A stretch of 8,097 nucleotides of DNA from an uncultured Eubacteriales bacterium (GCA_900550505.1 URSI01000044.1:1-8097); one strand, 5' to 3'; counted from the stretch's first letter, positions 1 to 6,493 are shown. Notes: generated from the sequence alone by a model not told the origin. Made by a program: numbers and translations.

Positions 1-1
1 A

Positions 2-799
2 CTTTCCACACAGCTCAAAGCGCTGGAATCGCAGCTGGGGAAACAGCTTTTGATACGCGGTACAAAGGGATCCCGAAAAGTGCTGCTGACAGAAGAGGGC
101 ATGATCTTACGCAAACGCGCGGAAGAGATACTCGGGTTGGTGCAAAGGACCGAAAAAGAGATATCGGTCTCGGACGACACGATCGCCGGAGATGTTTACA
201 TCGGCACGGGCGAGTCGGATATGATAAGGATATTTGCAAGAGCGGCAAAAAAGCTGCAAAAACAATACCCCGACATCCATTATCACATTCTCAGCGGGAA
301 CGCCGAGTTTGTCAAGGAACAACTTAGCCGGGGCCTGATCGACTTCGGTGTAGTATACGGCCCCGTCGATACCGGGATTTACAGCTCCGTGAAGATGCCC
401 GTCCGCGACACATGGGGCGTGCTGATGCGCAAAGACTCTCCGCTGGCCGGTAAAGAATATGTAAAGGCAGACGATCTCAGGGATAAACCGCTCATAGTCT
501 CAGCACAAAAAACCGATTCATGGCCCATGGCAGGTTGGTTCATGCATGACATGGCAAAGCTGAATATAGTGGCGACCTATAACCTTGTGTTCAATGCCTC
601 TCTGATGGTTTCCGAGGGTCTGGGATATGCTTTATGCTTTGACAAACTGATAAACGTGAGCGGGGAAAGCACTTTATGTTTTAGACCGCTTTATCCCAAA
701 ATGGAATCCGAAGCATCTATCATATGGAAGCGTTATCAGGTGTTTTCCAAAGCGGCGCAAAAATTTATCGATGTATTACGGGAATATTGCGAGCTTTAA
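2..799 (+). CDS. LysR-type transcriptional regulator, 5' end missing
   Basis: The frame is open from base 2, so the gene enters from outside the window and about 265 C-terminal residues are visible. The first residues (STQLKALESQLG, then LLIRG and LTEEG) are the end of the LysR winged helix-turn-helix and its wing. A linker helix follows (RKRAEEILGLVQRTEKEI), then a substrate-binding domain starting near GDVYIGTGES. The part IDFGVVYGPVDTGIY is typical of the effector-binding fold. LysR proteins have roughly 290-310 residues, so about 25-30 N-terminal residues are lost. A TTG at 50 could be read as a start but lies inside the conserved DNA-binding domain, so it is not the true one. The family binds a small-molecule coinducer and usually regulates a divergent neighbour, which would lie left of the window. 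The target and effector cannot be told. Nothing ties it to the tldD operon, which has its own promoter. Confidence 0.93.
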   Translation, partial: LSTQLKALESQLGKQLLIRGTKGSRKVLLTEEGMILRKRAEEILGLVQRTEKEISVSDDTIAGDVYIGTGESDMIRIFARAAKKLQKQYPDIHYHILSGNAEFVKEQLSRGLIDFGVVYGPVDTGIYSSVKMPVRDTWGVLMRKDSPLAGKEYVKADDLRDKPLIVSAQKTDSWPMAGWFMHDMAKLNIVATYNLVFNASLMVSEGLGYALCFDKLINVSGESTLCFRPLYPKMESEASIIWKRYQVFSKAAQKFIDVLREYCEL

Positions 800-921
800 A
801 ACCTGCGTTGAGCAAAGAAACTAACCGTATATGCCCGTCATATTTCATCCGCCGCGCCGGGAGCTCCGATTCCGTTCAACAGTGCCGCTGCGTTTGTCCC
901 GAACAAAAAACAAGCTCCCGC

Positions 922-950
922 TTGCGTGACCCGGTTTTTTGTGGTATACT
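922..950 (+). promoter_or_regulatory. Sigma-A promoter of the tldD operon with extended -10
   Basis: The -35 element TTGCGT (922-927) is followed by a 17-nt spacer and TATACT (945-950). The TG at 942-943 makes an extended -10, which compensates for the weak -35. Transcription would start near 957 and leave a leader of about 68 nt. The leader contains a small possible stem, CGGGC (971-975) with GCCCG (989-993). The spacing and the position directly before tldD make this the likely operon promoter. Confidence 0.7.
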
Positions 951-1024
951 ACATTTGTATGAGATCGTTACGGGCTTGCGTCAAATACGCCCGATTGTAG
1001 ATAAAACGAAAGGAAAACGGTTTT

Positions 1025-2404
1025 ATGATCCGGAAAGCACTACTTGAGGATGTACTGCAAAAGGCTCTTTCAACGGGAGCGGACTTTGCCGAGGTGTATG
1101 TGGAATACACCAAAAGCAACGGTGTGAGTATGCTCGGCGGCAAGGTCGAGCTTATAGGCGACAACGTCCTGTCGGGTGTCGGGATACGCGTATATATCGG
1201 TTTAAGGAGCGTATACGCTTCCACCAACGACCTTTCCCGCGACGGACTGCTCGATTGCGCCGGCAGAGTGGCTGACGTGGCGGCGCAGTCAAGCAAGCAG
1301 GTAAATATCAACCTTACGGAACGTATCTTCGGAGACATACACAGGATCCGCGAGGTGCCTGACACTGTTGCCAAGCGTGCCAAGATCGACGTGCTGCGCG
1401 CCGCAAGCGAGGCAGCATATGCACACAACGACGCCATTTCTCAGGTCGAAGCGTCCCTTTCGGACGTGGACCATACGATATGGATAGCTAACAGCGAAGG
1501 GCTGTACTGCTCCGACCGTCAGATCAGAACACGGCTCGCCGTGTCGGCCATAGCATCCGCCGCAGGCGAAAACCAGCGCGGGTTTGCCGGACCGGGCGCC
1601 CGTATGGGCATGGAGCTGTTCGACATCGTGGACCCGCGTGAAACGGGTCGTGAAGCTGCCCGTCAGGCGGTGGTAAACCTCAATGCCGAATATTGCAGCG
1701 CCGGCAAAATGACGGTCGCGATAGAAAACGGATTCGGCGGCGTTATATTCCATGAGGCATGCGGCCACTCCCTCGAAGCGACGAGCGTGGCGGTCGGTAC
1801 CTCACAGTTCTGCGGCAAGCTCGGGCAGAAGATCGCGAACGAAAAAGTCACCGCCATAGACGACGGCACGATACCGAACGCATGGGGCTCTGTCAACATC
1901 GACGACGAAGGCACGCCATCTCGCCGCAACGTCCTGATCGAAAACGGTATACTCAAGGGATATCTTGTAGACAGACTGAACGGAAAACGAATGGGCATGG
2001 AGCCCACCGGCAGCGCAAGACGTCAGGGATATGCCTTTGAACCGACATCGAGAATGACCAACACCTTCATAGCGGCCGGCAACGACAGGAACGAGGATAT
2101 AATTTCGTCCATAGAATCAGGGCTGTATGCGAAATCGATGGGCGGCGGATCGGTCAACCCCGCTACCGGTGCCTTTAATTTCGCCGTGACCGAAGGATAC
2201 ATGATCAGGAACGGCAAAATATGCGAGCCGGTAAGAGGCGCCACTCTGATCGGAACAGGCAGCGAGATATTGCAAAAAATAGATATGGTGGGCACGGATA
2301 TGCTCACGGGTCAGGGTATGTGCGGTTCGAGCAGCGGCAGCGTACCGGTCGACGTCGGTCAGCCGCTCATACGCGTAACGGATATGACGGTGGGAGGCAG
2401 ATAA
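1025..2404 (+). CDS. tldD: TldD metalloprotease subunit
   Basis: This is a 459-residue protein of the TldD/PmbA family (E. coli TldD has 481). The zinc protease motif HExxxH is present as HEACGH at residues 243-248 within GGVIFHEACGHSLEA. In the family the two histidines bind zinc and the glutamate is catalytic. The C-terminal segment MCGSSSGSVPVDVGQP (432-447) carries Cys433, at the position where TldD proteins supply a third zinc ligand. The chain ends in VTDMTVGGR, also typical. TldD works with TldE/PmbA as a cytoplasmic heteromeric peptidase that trims unfolded peptides. In E. coli it matures microcin B17 and degrades the CcdA antitoxin. The ATG at 1025 is chosen because AAAGGA (1009-1014) lies 10 nt upstream and the N-terminus matches the family. 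The next gene starts one base after the stop. The natural substrate here is unknown, and no peptide precursor gene is visible nearby. Confidence 0.95.
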   Translation: MIRKALLEDVLQKALSTGADFAEVYVEYTKSNGVSMLGGKVELIGDNVLSGVGIRVYIGLRSVYASTNDLSRDGLLDCAGRVADVAAQSSKQVNINLTERIFGDIHRIREVPDTVAKRAKIDVLRAASEAAYAHNDAISQVEASLSDVDHTIWIANSEGLYCSDRQIRTRLAVSAIASAAGENQRGFAGPGARMGMELFDIVDPRETGREAARQAVVNLNAEYCSAGKMTVAIENGFGGVIFHEACGHSLEATSVAVGTSQFCGKLGQKIANEKVTAIDDGTIPNAWGSVNIDDEGTPSRRNVLIENGILKGYLVDRLNGKRMGMEPTGSARRQGYAFEPTSRMTNTFIAAGNDRNEDIISSIESGLYAKSMGGGSVNPATGAFNFAVTEGYMIRNGKICEPVRGATLIGTGSEILQKIDMVGTDMLTGQGMCGSSSGSVPVDVGQPLIRVTDMTVGGR

Positions 2405-2405
2405 C

Positions 2406-3752
2406 ATGGATTTTGAAAAGATCAAGGCTGCGGCTGCCGCAGCGGCGGAAAAGACGGGCATATCGGAATACGAAATATATTTCGAGCAGGGCATAAGCAC
2501 GGATATCACGGCGTTTCGCTCGGAGATAAAAAGCTTTTCCTCCAGCACGGACGGCGGAATATGTCTGCGCTGCAAAATAGGCGACAAAAGCGGGATAGCC
2601 TCTTCGGAGCTTGCGGAGCCGGAATCGGTTGAAGAATTGTTCCTGCGCGCCGCCGAAAACGCACGCCTGATAGAAAAGGACGAAAAATCATTCATATACG
2701 GCGGCGGCGGCAAATATGAGACAATAGACGAAAAACCGCACGAGGTGCCCGATGCGGCATCCATGACCGCATCCGCACTCGAATTGCAAAGGCTGGTATA
2801 TGCCGCCGACCCCAGAGTCAGCGACGGCACGGAATCCGGCGTCTTTGCCGGCGGTACCACCGTACGCATATTCAACTCGGCAGGACTCGACCTTTGCGGC
2901 ACTCGCGGATTTACAGCGCTGTATACGGTGCCTCTCGTAACGGACGGCGATGATACCAACACCGATTTCGGCTATGAGACCGCCGCGCTCGGCGAGGCCG
3001 ACTTTCAGCGGCTTGCCGCCGACACCGTAAAGCGCGCGACTTCAAAATTCGGAGCAAAAAAGGTGCCCTCCGGCAAGTACGACATCGTTCTCAGCGGCAA
3101 GTGCATGGTCGACATCCTCAGCACCTTCAGCGGTGTGTTTTCCGCAAAGGCGGTCCAGACCGGACGCTCACTGCTCAAGGGCAAGCTCGGCGAAAAAATA
3201 GCATCGGACCGCGTGACCATAACGGACGATCCTTTTGATCCGGCGGCACCGTGCCACGCTGCATTCGACGCTGAGGGAGTACCAACGCGCCGCAAGACGG
3301 TCGTCGAATCGGGCGTGCTCAAAACTTATCTTTACAACCTTTCCACCGCCGACACGGACGGGGTACAAAGCACGGGAAATGCGGCAAAAAGCAGCTATGC
3401 GGGCAGCATCGGCACGGCGCCCTTCAGCTTCGGCATCGCCTGCGGTGAACAAACTCAGGAGCAGCTCTTTGAAGCCGTCGGTGAAGGAATATACGTCACG
3501 GAGATGAAGGGCTTTCACGCGGGGGCGGACCCTGTCACGGGCGACTTTTCCATCGAGAGCGCGGGCGCCCTCATAAGCGGCGGCACGCTCGCCGGACCGG
3601 TAAAGGAATTTACGGTTGCCGGAAACTTCTTCAGTTTGCTCCTTGAGATCGAAGCGCTTTCAGACACGCTTTACCGTTCGCTGCCGGGCGGTGTTACACA
3701 GATAAGCGCGCCCGCCGCCCTCATTCGCGGCGTCAGCATAGGCGGAGAATGA
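2406..3752 (+). CDS. pmbA: TldE/PmbA, partner subunit of TldD
   Basis: This 448-residue protein of the TldD/PmbA family is similar in length to E. coli PmbA (TldE). It keeps the family architecture: an N-terminal domain with YEIYFEQG and the FSSSTDGG segment, a central domain with SGKYDIVLSGKCM, then GVPTRRKTVVESGVLKTYLYN, and a C-terminus ending PAALIRGVSIGGE. It has no HExxxH motif, as expected for TldE, which lacks catalytic zinc and needs TldD for activity. The ATG at 2406 has GGGAGG (2392-2397) 8 nt upstream, formed by the last codons of tldD, so the two genes are probably translationally coupled and made in balanced amounts. The alanine-rich start (AAAAAAAEKTG) is a helix and not a signal peptide, so the protein is cytoplasmic. 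Its stop overlaps the start of the comF-like gene by four bases. Confidence 0.93.
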   Translation: MDFEKIKAAAAAAAEKTGISEYEIYFEQGISTDITAFRSEIKSFSSSTDGGICLRCKIGDKSGIASSELAEPESVEELFLRAAENARLIEKDEKSFIYGGGGKYETIDEKPHEVPDAASMTASALELQRLVYAADPRVSDGTESGVFAGGTTVRIFNSAGLDLCGTRGFTALYTVPLVTDGDDTNTDFGYETAALGEADFQRLAADTVKRATSKFGAKKVPSGKYDIVLSGKCMVDILSTFSGVFSAKAVQTGRSLLKGKLGEKIASDRVTITDDPFDPAAPCHAAFDAEGVPTRRKTVVESGVLKTYLYNLSTADTDGVQSTGNAAKSSYAGSIGTAPFSFGIACGEQTQEQLFEAVGEGIYVTEMKGFHAGADPVTGDFSIESAGALISGGTLAGPVKEFTVAGNFFSLLLEIEALSDTLYRSLPGGVTQISAPAALIRGVSIGGE

Positions 3753-4576
3753 AACGGTTCACGGCAAAGCTGCTTTGTCTGCTGTTCCCGTCACGATGCA
3801 TTTGCTGCAAGGCGGTGCTCGCTTACCGCCCGTCCCGGGCACAGAGCTCTCATTTCGGTACGGAAGCTCCGGTCTGTGCTGAATGCGTGCCGGCTCTGGA
3901 ATCCGCCATGCATGTCTGCCGGCTGTGCGGTAAGGAGCCGGGCGATTGTTCATGCTTTGAAATAAAAGGGATAAGGCACCGCTTTATCCCTTTTTGGTAT
4001 TCGGACGGCGCAAAAAGGGCGGTCCTCAATCTCAAAAGATCGGACTGCCTCGAGCACTACGAATTTTTTGCGGCGCTGATAGCGGACAGAATAAATGCAT
4101 CCGCTTTGAAGGATTCTTTCGACTGCGTGACTTACGCGCCGCGCCGACCGTCCGCCGTACGCAAATACGGGGTGGATCAGGCAAAGCGGCTTGCGGAAAG
4201 CGTGGCAAAACGGCTCGGCGTACGATGCAAAACGCTTCTCTACCGAACAAGGCCGGCACGAATGCAGAAAAAGCTCGCCGTCGAAGGAAGGCTCGCCAAC
4301 GCAGCGGACCTGTATCTTCCGTCGCCCGAAGCAGCAAAGTACGAAAATGTACTGCTGATAGACGATGTTGTCACAAGCGGCGCCACGGTCACCGCCTGTG
4401 CCTCACAACTCAAAGCGCTCGGAGTACGCCGTGTCGCGGTGGCGGCGGTGGCCCGTGCACAGACACGCGAGCAGCTCGCCGCAGAGCTGATGTTCAGAGC
4501 TTCGCAAAAAAATGCAATAAACGGCAAAACGGCGTCAGCAACAAACAATAACAACCGTCACCGCACAACACCGTGA
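3749..4576 (+). CDS. comF: ComF family phosphoribosyltransferase-like protein
   Basis: This 275-residue protein has an N-terminal cysteine-rich region (CICC at 17-20, CAEC at 43-46, CRLC at 57-60, CSC at 67-69), probably a zinc ribbon. A phosphoribosyltransferase domain follows, with YGVDQAKRLAESVAKRLG near 140-157 and the PRPP-binding motif VLLIDDVVTSGAT at 201-213. This arrangement defines ComF/GntX proteins. ComF acts in DNA uptake in Bacillus, but many non-competent Clostridia also carry a copy whose role is unclear. ATG 3749 overlaps the tldE stop (ATGA), and the ribosome site AGGCGG sits only 3 nt before the start. Translation therefore probably depends on ribosomes finishing tldE. The chain is longer than the usual ComF of about 220-240 residues. 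The extra is a polar, low-complexity tail after FRASQKN (TASATNNNNRHRTTP), which may be unstructured. No other competence genes are visible. Confidence 0.88.
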   Translation: MKRFTAKLLCLLFPSRCICCKAVLAYRPSRAQSSHFGTEAPVCAECVPALESAMHVCRLCGKEPGDCSCFEIKGIRHRFIPFWYSDGAKRAVLNLKRSDCLEHYEFFAALIADRINASALKDSFDCVTYAPRRPSAVRKYGVDQAKRLAESVAKRLGVRCKTLLYRTRPARMQKKLAVEGRLANAADLYLPSPEAAKYENVLLIDDVVTSGATVTACASQLKALGVRRVAVAAVARAQTREQLAAELMFRASQKNAINGKTASATNNNNRHRTTP

Positions 4577-4739
4577 TGCGCTGTGACCTTCATCCTGCCG
4601 TGTGCAGCAGACATGTTTCATTCCCCGCGCCGTTCAGCGTTTATGACCGTATCTGATTTTTTCATAATACAAAAATAAAGGGTGCCCAAAGAGGCACACT
4701 TCGTAAGGAAGTTGTCTCCTTTAGGCTTTGTAATTAATC
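4577..4739. other. Non-coding junction between the comF operon and the AT-rich island
   Basis: I see no gene here. The left part keeps the GC-rich composition of the operon. From about 4650 the sequence becomes AT-rich, and from 4679 it holds the left copy of the repeat described separately. No strong intrinsic terminator directly follows comF. The first good hairpin downstream is at 4740-4782. Confidence 0.6.
4679..4732 (+). repeat. Left boundary repeat of the AT-rich island
   Basis: Two relationships to 6403-6448 are visible. AGGGTGCCCAAAG at 4679-4691 recurs exactly and in the same orientation at 6436-6448. The stretch 4693-4732, starting GGCACACTTCGTAAGGAAG, aligns with the reverse complement of 6403-6443 at 31 of 41 positions with one gap. 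GTGCC and GGCAC around CAAAGA can also pair. Short palindromic interspersed elements of this look are common in Clostridia genomes (general knowledge); the family name is not known to me. Confidence 0.6.
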
Positions 4740-4782
4740 ATAACGGCGGCAGAGAGGTTTTTAACCTTCCTACCGCCGTTAT
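4740..4782. terminator. Hairpin terminator between comF and the minus-strand island operon
   Basis: ATAACGGCGG (4740-4749) pairs perfectly with CCGCCGTTAT (4773-4782), and the interior continues pairing imperfectly up to GGTT/AACC around a TTT loop. On the + strand it is followed by a T-rich run (TTATTTTAG), so it could end transcription coming from comF. On the minus strand it begins one base after the stop codon of the small acidic gene, but only an A/T-mixed tail follows. It is probably a shared, bidirectional terminator for the two convergent units. Confidence 0.65.
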
Positions 4783-4783
4783 T

Positions 4784-4963
4784 TTAGTCGTCATCTTCCT
4801 CGTTTGACCAACCGGATATGATATGCAATTCGCCCGAATCCATATCCATTGCCATATTATCTCCCATTCTTATCAATAAATCCCCATCAGAATCTATTGC
4901 CATATTGTCAGATATAGAATAAGCAAAATCGCCGTCCTCATAATCAAAAAAATGTTTACCCAT
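4784..4963 (-). CDS. Small very acidic protein of unknown function (59 aa)
   Basis: This short gene reads MGKHFFDYEDGDFAYS at the start and ends SGWSNEEDDD. It has an excellent ribosome site, AGGAGG at 4975-4970, 6 nt before the ATG at 4963. It lies 13 nt after the stop of the helix-turn-helix gene on the same strand, so the two are almost certainly one operon. The protein has 17 acidic residues (13 Asp, 4 Glu) against one Lys and one Arg. It contains an imperfect internal duplication with a period of 16: DNMAIDSDGDLLI (19-31) and DNMAMDMDSGELHI (35-48). Alternating hydrophobic and acidic residues suggest a small beta-rich fold. There is no signal peptide, membrane segment or cysteine. I do not recognise a named family. 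A DNA-mimic or a partner that modulates the upstream regulator is possible but is only inference. The terminator hairpin begins right after the stop. Confidence 0.8.
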   Translation of the reverse strand: MGKHFFDYEDGDFAYSISDNMAIDSDGDLLIRMGDNMAMDMDSGELHIISGWSNEEDDD

Positions 4964-4969
4964 AATTTT

Positions 4970-4975
4970 CCTCCT
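4970..4975 (-). promoter_or_regulatory. Ribosome binding site of the small acidic gene
   Basis: A full AGGAGG lies between the stop of the helix-turn-helix gene (4979-4977) and the ATG at 4963, with a 6-nt gap. This is the main reason for accepting the short reading frame as a gene. Confidence 0.85.
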
Positions 4976-4976
4976 A

Positions 4977-6059
4977 TTAGTATTTATTGAAATGGGGTAA
5001 TTGAGAAATTAGTGCTTTTATTTCAGTGTCACTTGTTTCTACATCAGCAAAAACAATCAATTCATAGAAATCTTCATCCTTGAAACTTTTCAAAGCACCA
5101 AGCTCATTAATATAACAACTACTCAAATCTATATTGGAGGCTTTCTTTTGGTTATAGTCAATACCAAATTTTAATATTGCTATTGCTTGCTGTTTATATT
5201 TATCTAAATGTTTTAAAGCATAGCTCAAACAGTTGTTTATTATTGGATTGATTGAGTGATATGTGATTGACTCGATCTGTTTTTTTCGTTTGGCACTATT
5301 ACTTAATTCAAATACATATTGCTTTTCTTCAAATATTGAGTTGAATAAATCATCATTATCTAATATTAGTTCTAAATAATCACTTTGGCAAAAAATACAG
5401 TGAGCAACATCATAATAACCGCAAGCAAAAAACATATTGTAGGAATCATAAATGCTATTAAATAACTCGACGTCGTTCATACTGGCAACAAGACGCGCAA
5501 ATTCTATACTATTTTCAAAATTAATCCAAGTTATTCCTTTGTCTTTTCTGAATTCAAATTGATTATAAAACCATTTCAATTTTATTCCATACTCTTCATA
5601 AAGATATCTCACGCCATTAACCGAATGATATTCCACTACATAATCAAGAAAGGTTTTACCAAATTCATCTGTTTGAGTAATGATAGATTTCCCGTCAGTT
5701 GCCATCAACAAATCAAATTCATTTTTATATAATTGTGGATCATCTAAATATGCGTAATATCTAAATCCTTTGTTAAATGGTACATTTTCTTTTTCTATAG
5801 GTAATTTATACGCATCTTCATCCATCAGTCGTGCTAATGAAACACCGAATATTTTTTCTAAAGGAATAATAAATTCATATTTAATCGGTCTTTCACCTTT
5901 CAACATTTTTGAAAAGTTAGATTTTTCTTTATTTGCAAATTTGTATGCCTCTTGACCTTTGACACCTAATTCGTGTGCAATATTCACCAACAAATGACTA
6001 TACATTTTTATCCCTTTTAAATTCATATAATGGTCGATGTTTTTCTTTAAATTATTCAT
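4977..6059 (-). CDS. XRE-like helix-turn-helix protein with long C-terminal domain
   Basis: This 360-residue protein starts MNNLKKNIDHYMNLKG. Residues about 1-80 form a helical DNA-binding region. The segment KSNFSKMLKGERPIKYEFIIPLEKIFGVSLARLM (46-79) has the pattern of an XRE/Cro-type helix-turn-helix plus its closing helix. The remaining 280 residues are mostly predicted helical. The part DEFGKTFLDYVVEYHSVNGV followed by RYLYEEYGI (131-159) resembles a single ankyrin-like repeat, which would point to a protein- or peptide-sensing domain. I cannot name a family. The start is ATG 6059 because AGGAGG (6073-6068) sits 8 nt upstream. The longer frame from 6092 would place its first codons inside the -10 box. 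The gene is strongly AT-rich, unlike its neighbours, which suggests transfer. It shares an operon with the small acidic gene downstream. Architecture (XRE head, helical body, small gene behind) loosely recalls RNPP/Rgg regulators, but the small product lacks pheromone features. Confidence 0.85.
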   Translation of the reverse strand: MNNLKKNIDHYMNLKGIKMYSHLLVNIAHELGVKGQEAYKFANKEKSNFSKMLKGERPIKYEFIIPLEKIFGVSLARLMDEDAYKLPIEKENVPFNKGFRYYAYLDDPQLYKNEFDLLMATDGKSIITQTDEFGKTFLDYVVEYHSVNGVRYLYEEYGIKLKWFYNQFEFRKDKGITWINFENSIEFARLVASMNDVELFNSIYDSYNMFFACGYYDVAHCIFCQSDYLELILDNDDLFNSIFEEKQYVFELSNSAKRKKQIESITYHSINPIINNCLSYALKHLDKYKQQAIAILKFGIDYNQKKASNIDLSSCYINELGALKSFKDEDFYELIVFADVETSDTEIKALISQLPHFNKY

Positions 6060-6080
6060 GGCTTTTGCCTCCTTTTTTAC

Positions 6081-6089
6081 ATTATAACA
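6081..6089 (-). promoter_or_regulatory. Extended -10 promoter of the island operon
   Basis: On the minus strand the sequence reads TGTTATAAT: a perfect TATAAT (6086-6081) with a TG one base upstream (6089-6088). No good -35 is seen; the best at 17 nt spacing is TACAAT (6109-6104). Transcription would start near 6074, leaving a very short leader that begins at the ribosome site. The weak -35 would fit a promoter that needs an activator. Confidence 0.6.
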
Positions 6090-6117
6090 CATCTTATTCT
6101 AAAATTGTAGTCATATC

Positions 6118-6140
6118 AGACAACTTTTGTTGTCTTTTTT
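6118..6140. promoter_or_regulatory. AGACAAC palindrome, candidate operator or terminator
   Basis: AGACAAC (6118-6124), TTTT, GTTGTCT (6129-6135) is a perfect 7-bp inverted repeat, centred about 53 bases upstream of the predicted start of the island operon. A further half-site GACAACT lies at 6184-6190. The position suits an operator for an activator, possibly the encoded helix-turn-helix protein. On the + strand the stem is followed by TTTTT (6136-6140), so it could also act as a weak intrinsic terminator. Both readings are inference from symmetry and position. Confidence 0.45.
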
Positions 6141-6221
6141 GATGTTATCCAAAAATCAAGATAAAAACTTTACGGTCAGATTTGACAACTAAACAAATCA
6201 CTTACTACGCAACTATAAAGT

Positions 6222-6380
6222 TTAAGCAGAGAGTAAAACGCGCTTTTTAATAGGAGCTGTGCCTTCGAAATGCCCACTGACATCTTTTCTCAGAGTATCT
6301 GAGAAAGTGTCATAATGGGTTACACACTTTGAAAAGGTGTGTAACAGAAAACGGTATAGCCAATGGCCATACCGTTTCAC
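6222..6380 (-). other. Uncertain 52-codon open frame across the hairpin cluster
   Basis: The minus strand is open from a GTG at 6380 to a TAA at 6224-6222. It reads VKRYGHWLYRF, later THYDTFSDTLRKDVSGHFEG and finally KKRVLLSA. There is no ribosome site before the GTG, and the frame is closed upstream by a TAA at 6395-6393. The composition looks protein-like, yet the same bases form three consecutive hairpins. It may therefore be a decayed gene end, or a repeat that happens to be open in this frame. I do not call it a gene. Confidence 0.3.
6278..6377. repeat. Three consecutive strong hairpins
   Basis: Three stem-loops follow each other with 3-6 nt spacers. The first has TTTCTCAGA (6286-6294) pairing with TCTGAGAAA (6298-6306) around GTA, extended by TGACA/TGTCA out to 6278-6312. 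The second has GTTACACACTTT (6319-6330) pairing with AAGGTGTGTAAC (6334-6345), 12 bp with one G-T pair. The third has AAACGGTAT (6349-6357) pairing with ATACCGTTT (6369-6377), plus an inner GCC/GGC. None has a T-run behind it, so they are not ordinary terminators. They may be a palindromic mobile or repeat element, or a structured RNA. They lie upstream of both the PHP promoter and the island promoter, so they would not be in either mRNA leader if those promoters are right. Confidence 0.6.
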
Positions 6381-6402
6381 GAAATCAATTATTTAATTTT
6401 GA

Positions 6403-6448
6403 TACAAGAGCCACCTTGAGGCACCTTCCTTACGGAGGGTGCCCAAAG
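6403..6448 (-). repeat. Right boundary repeat of the AT-rich island
   Basis: The reverse complement of 6403-6443 matches the left boundary stretch 4693-4732 at 31 of 41 positions. The + strand also carries AGGGTGCCCAAAG (6436-6448) identical to 4679-4691. The copy forms its own hairpin, GGCACCTTCC with GGAGGGTGCC (6420-6443) around a TTAC loop: 10 bp with one G-T pair. Host-like composition resumes just to the right. Confidence 0.6.
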
Positions 6449-6464
6449 CCGTACATTTTTTCTG

Positions 6465-6493
6465 TTGATTTTTGAGCGGCGTGAGTTTATAAT
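6465..6493 (+). promoter_or_regulatory. Sigma-A promoter of the PHP gene
   Basis: TTGATT (6465-6470), a 17-nt spacer and a perfect TATAAT (6488-6493) point to transcription starting near 6500, about 74 nt before the ATG at 6574. The promoter lies just outside the right boundary repeat. Confidence 0.7.

Noticed and set aside
905..940. AAAAAAC paired with GTTTTTT as a terminator for the LysR gene
   Set aside because: The inner part pairs poorly and it spans the -35 and spacer of the tldD promoter. It is better explained as promoter sequence.
2117..2962. A 281-codon minus-strand open frame antisense to the tldD-pmbA junction
   Set aside because: It lies entirely against two well-supported genes, is rich in Ser/Ala from complemented codons, and matches no family I recognise. 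It is a shadow.
3994..4551. A 185-codon + strand frame inside the comF-like gene
   Set aside because: It overlaps the clear PRTase coding frame and is Arg/Ala/Gly-rich in the way a shifted GC-rich frame looks.
4784..6059. Classical toxin-antitoxin or Rgg-type quorum-sensing pair
   Set aside because: The small product is not a toxin-like, secreted or cleavable peptide, and the large protein shows no toxin or antitoxin domain. The idea is kept only as a loose comparison.
6182..6219. TTGACA (6182-6187) with TATAAA (6214-6219) as a + strand promoter
   Set aside because: The spacer of 26 nt is far too long. The TTGACA is explained as part of the GACAACT half-site.
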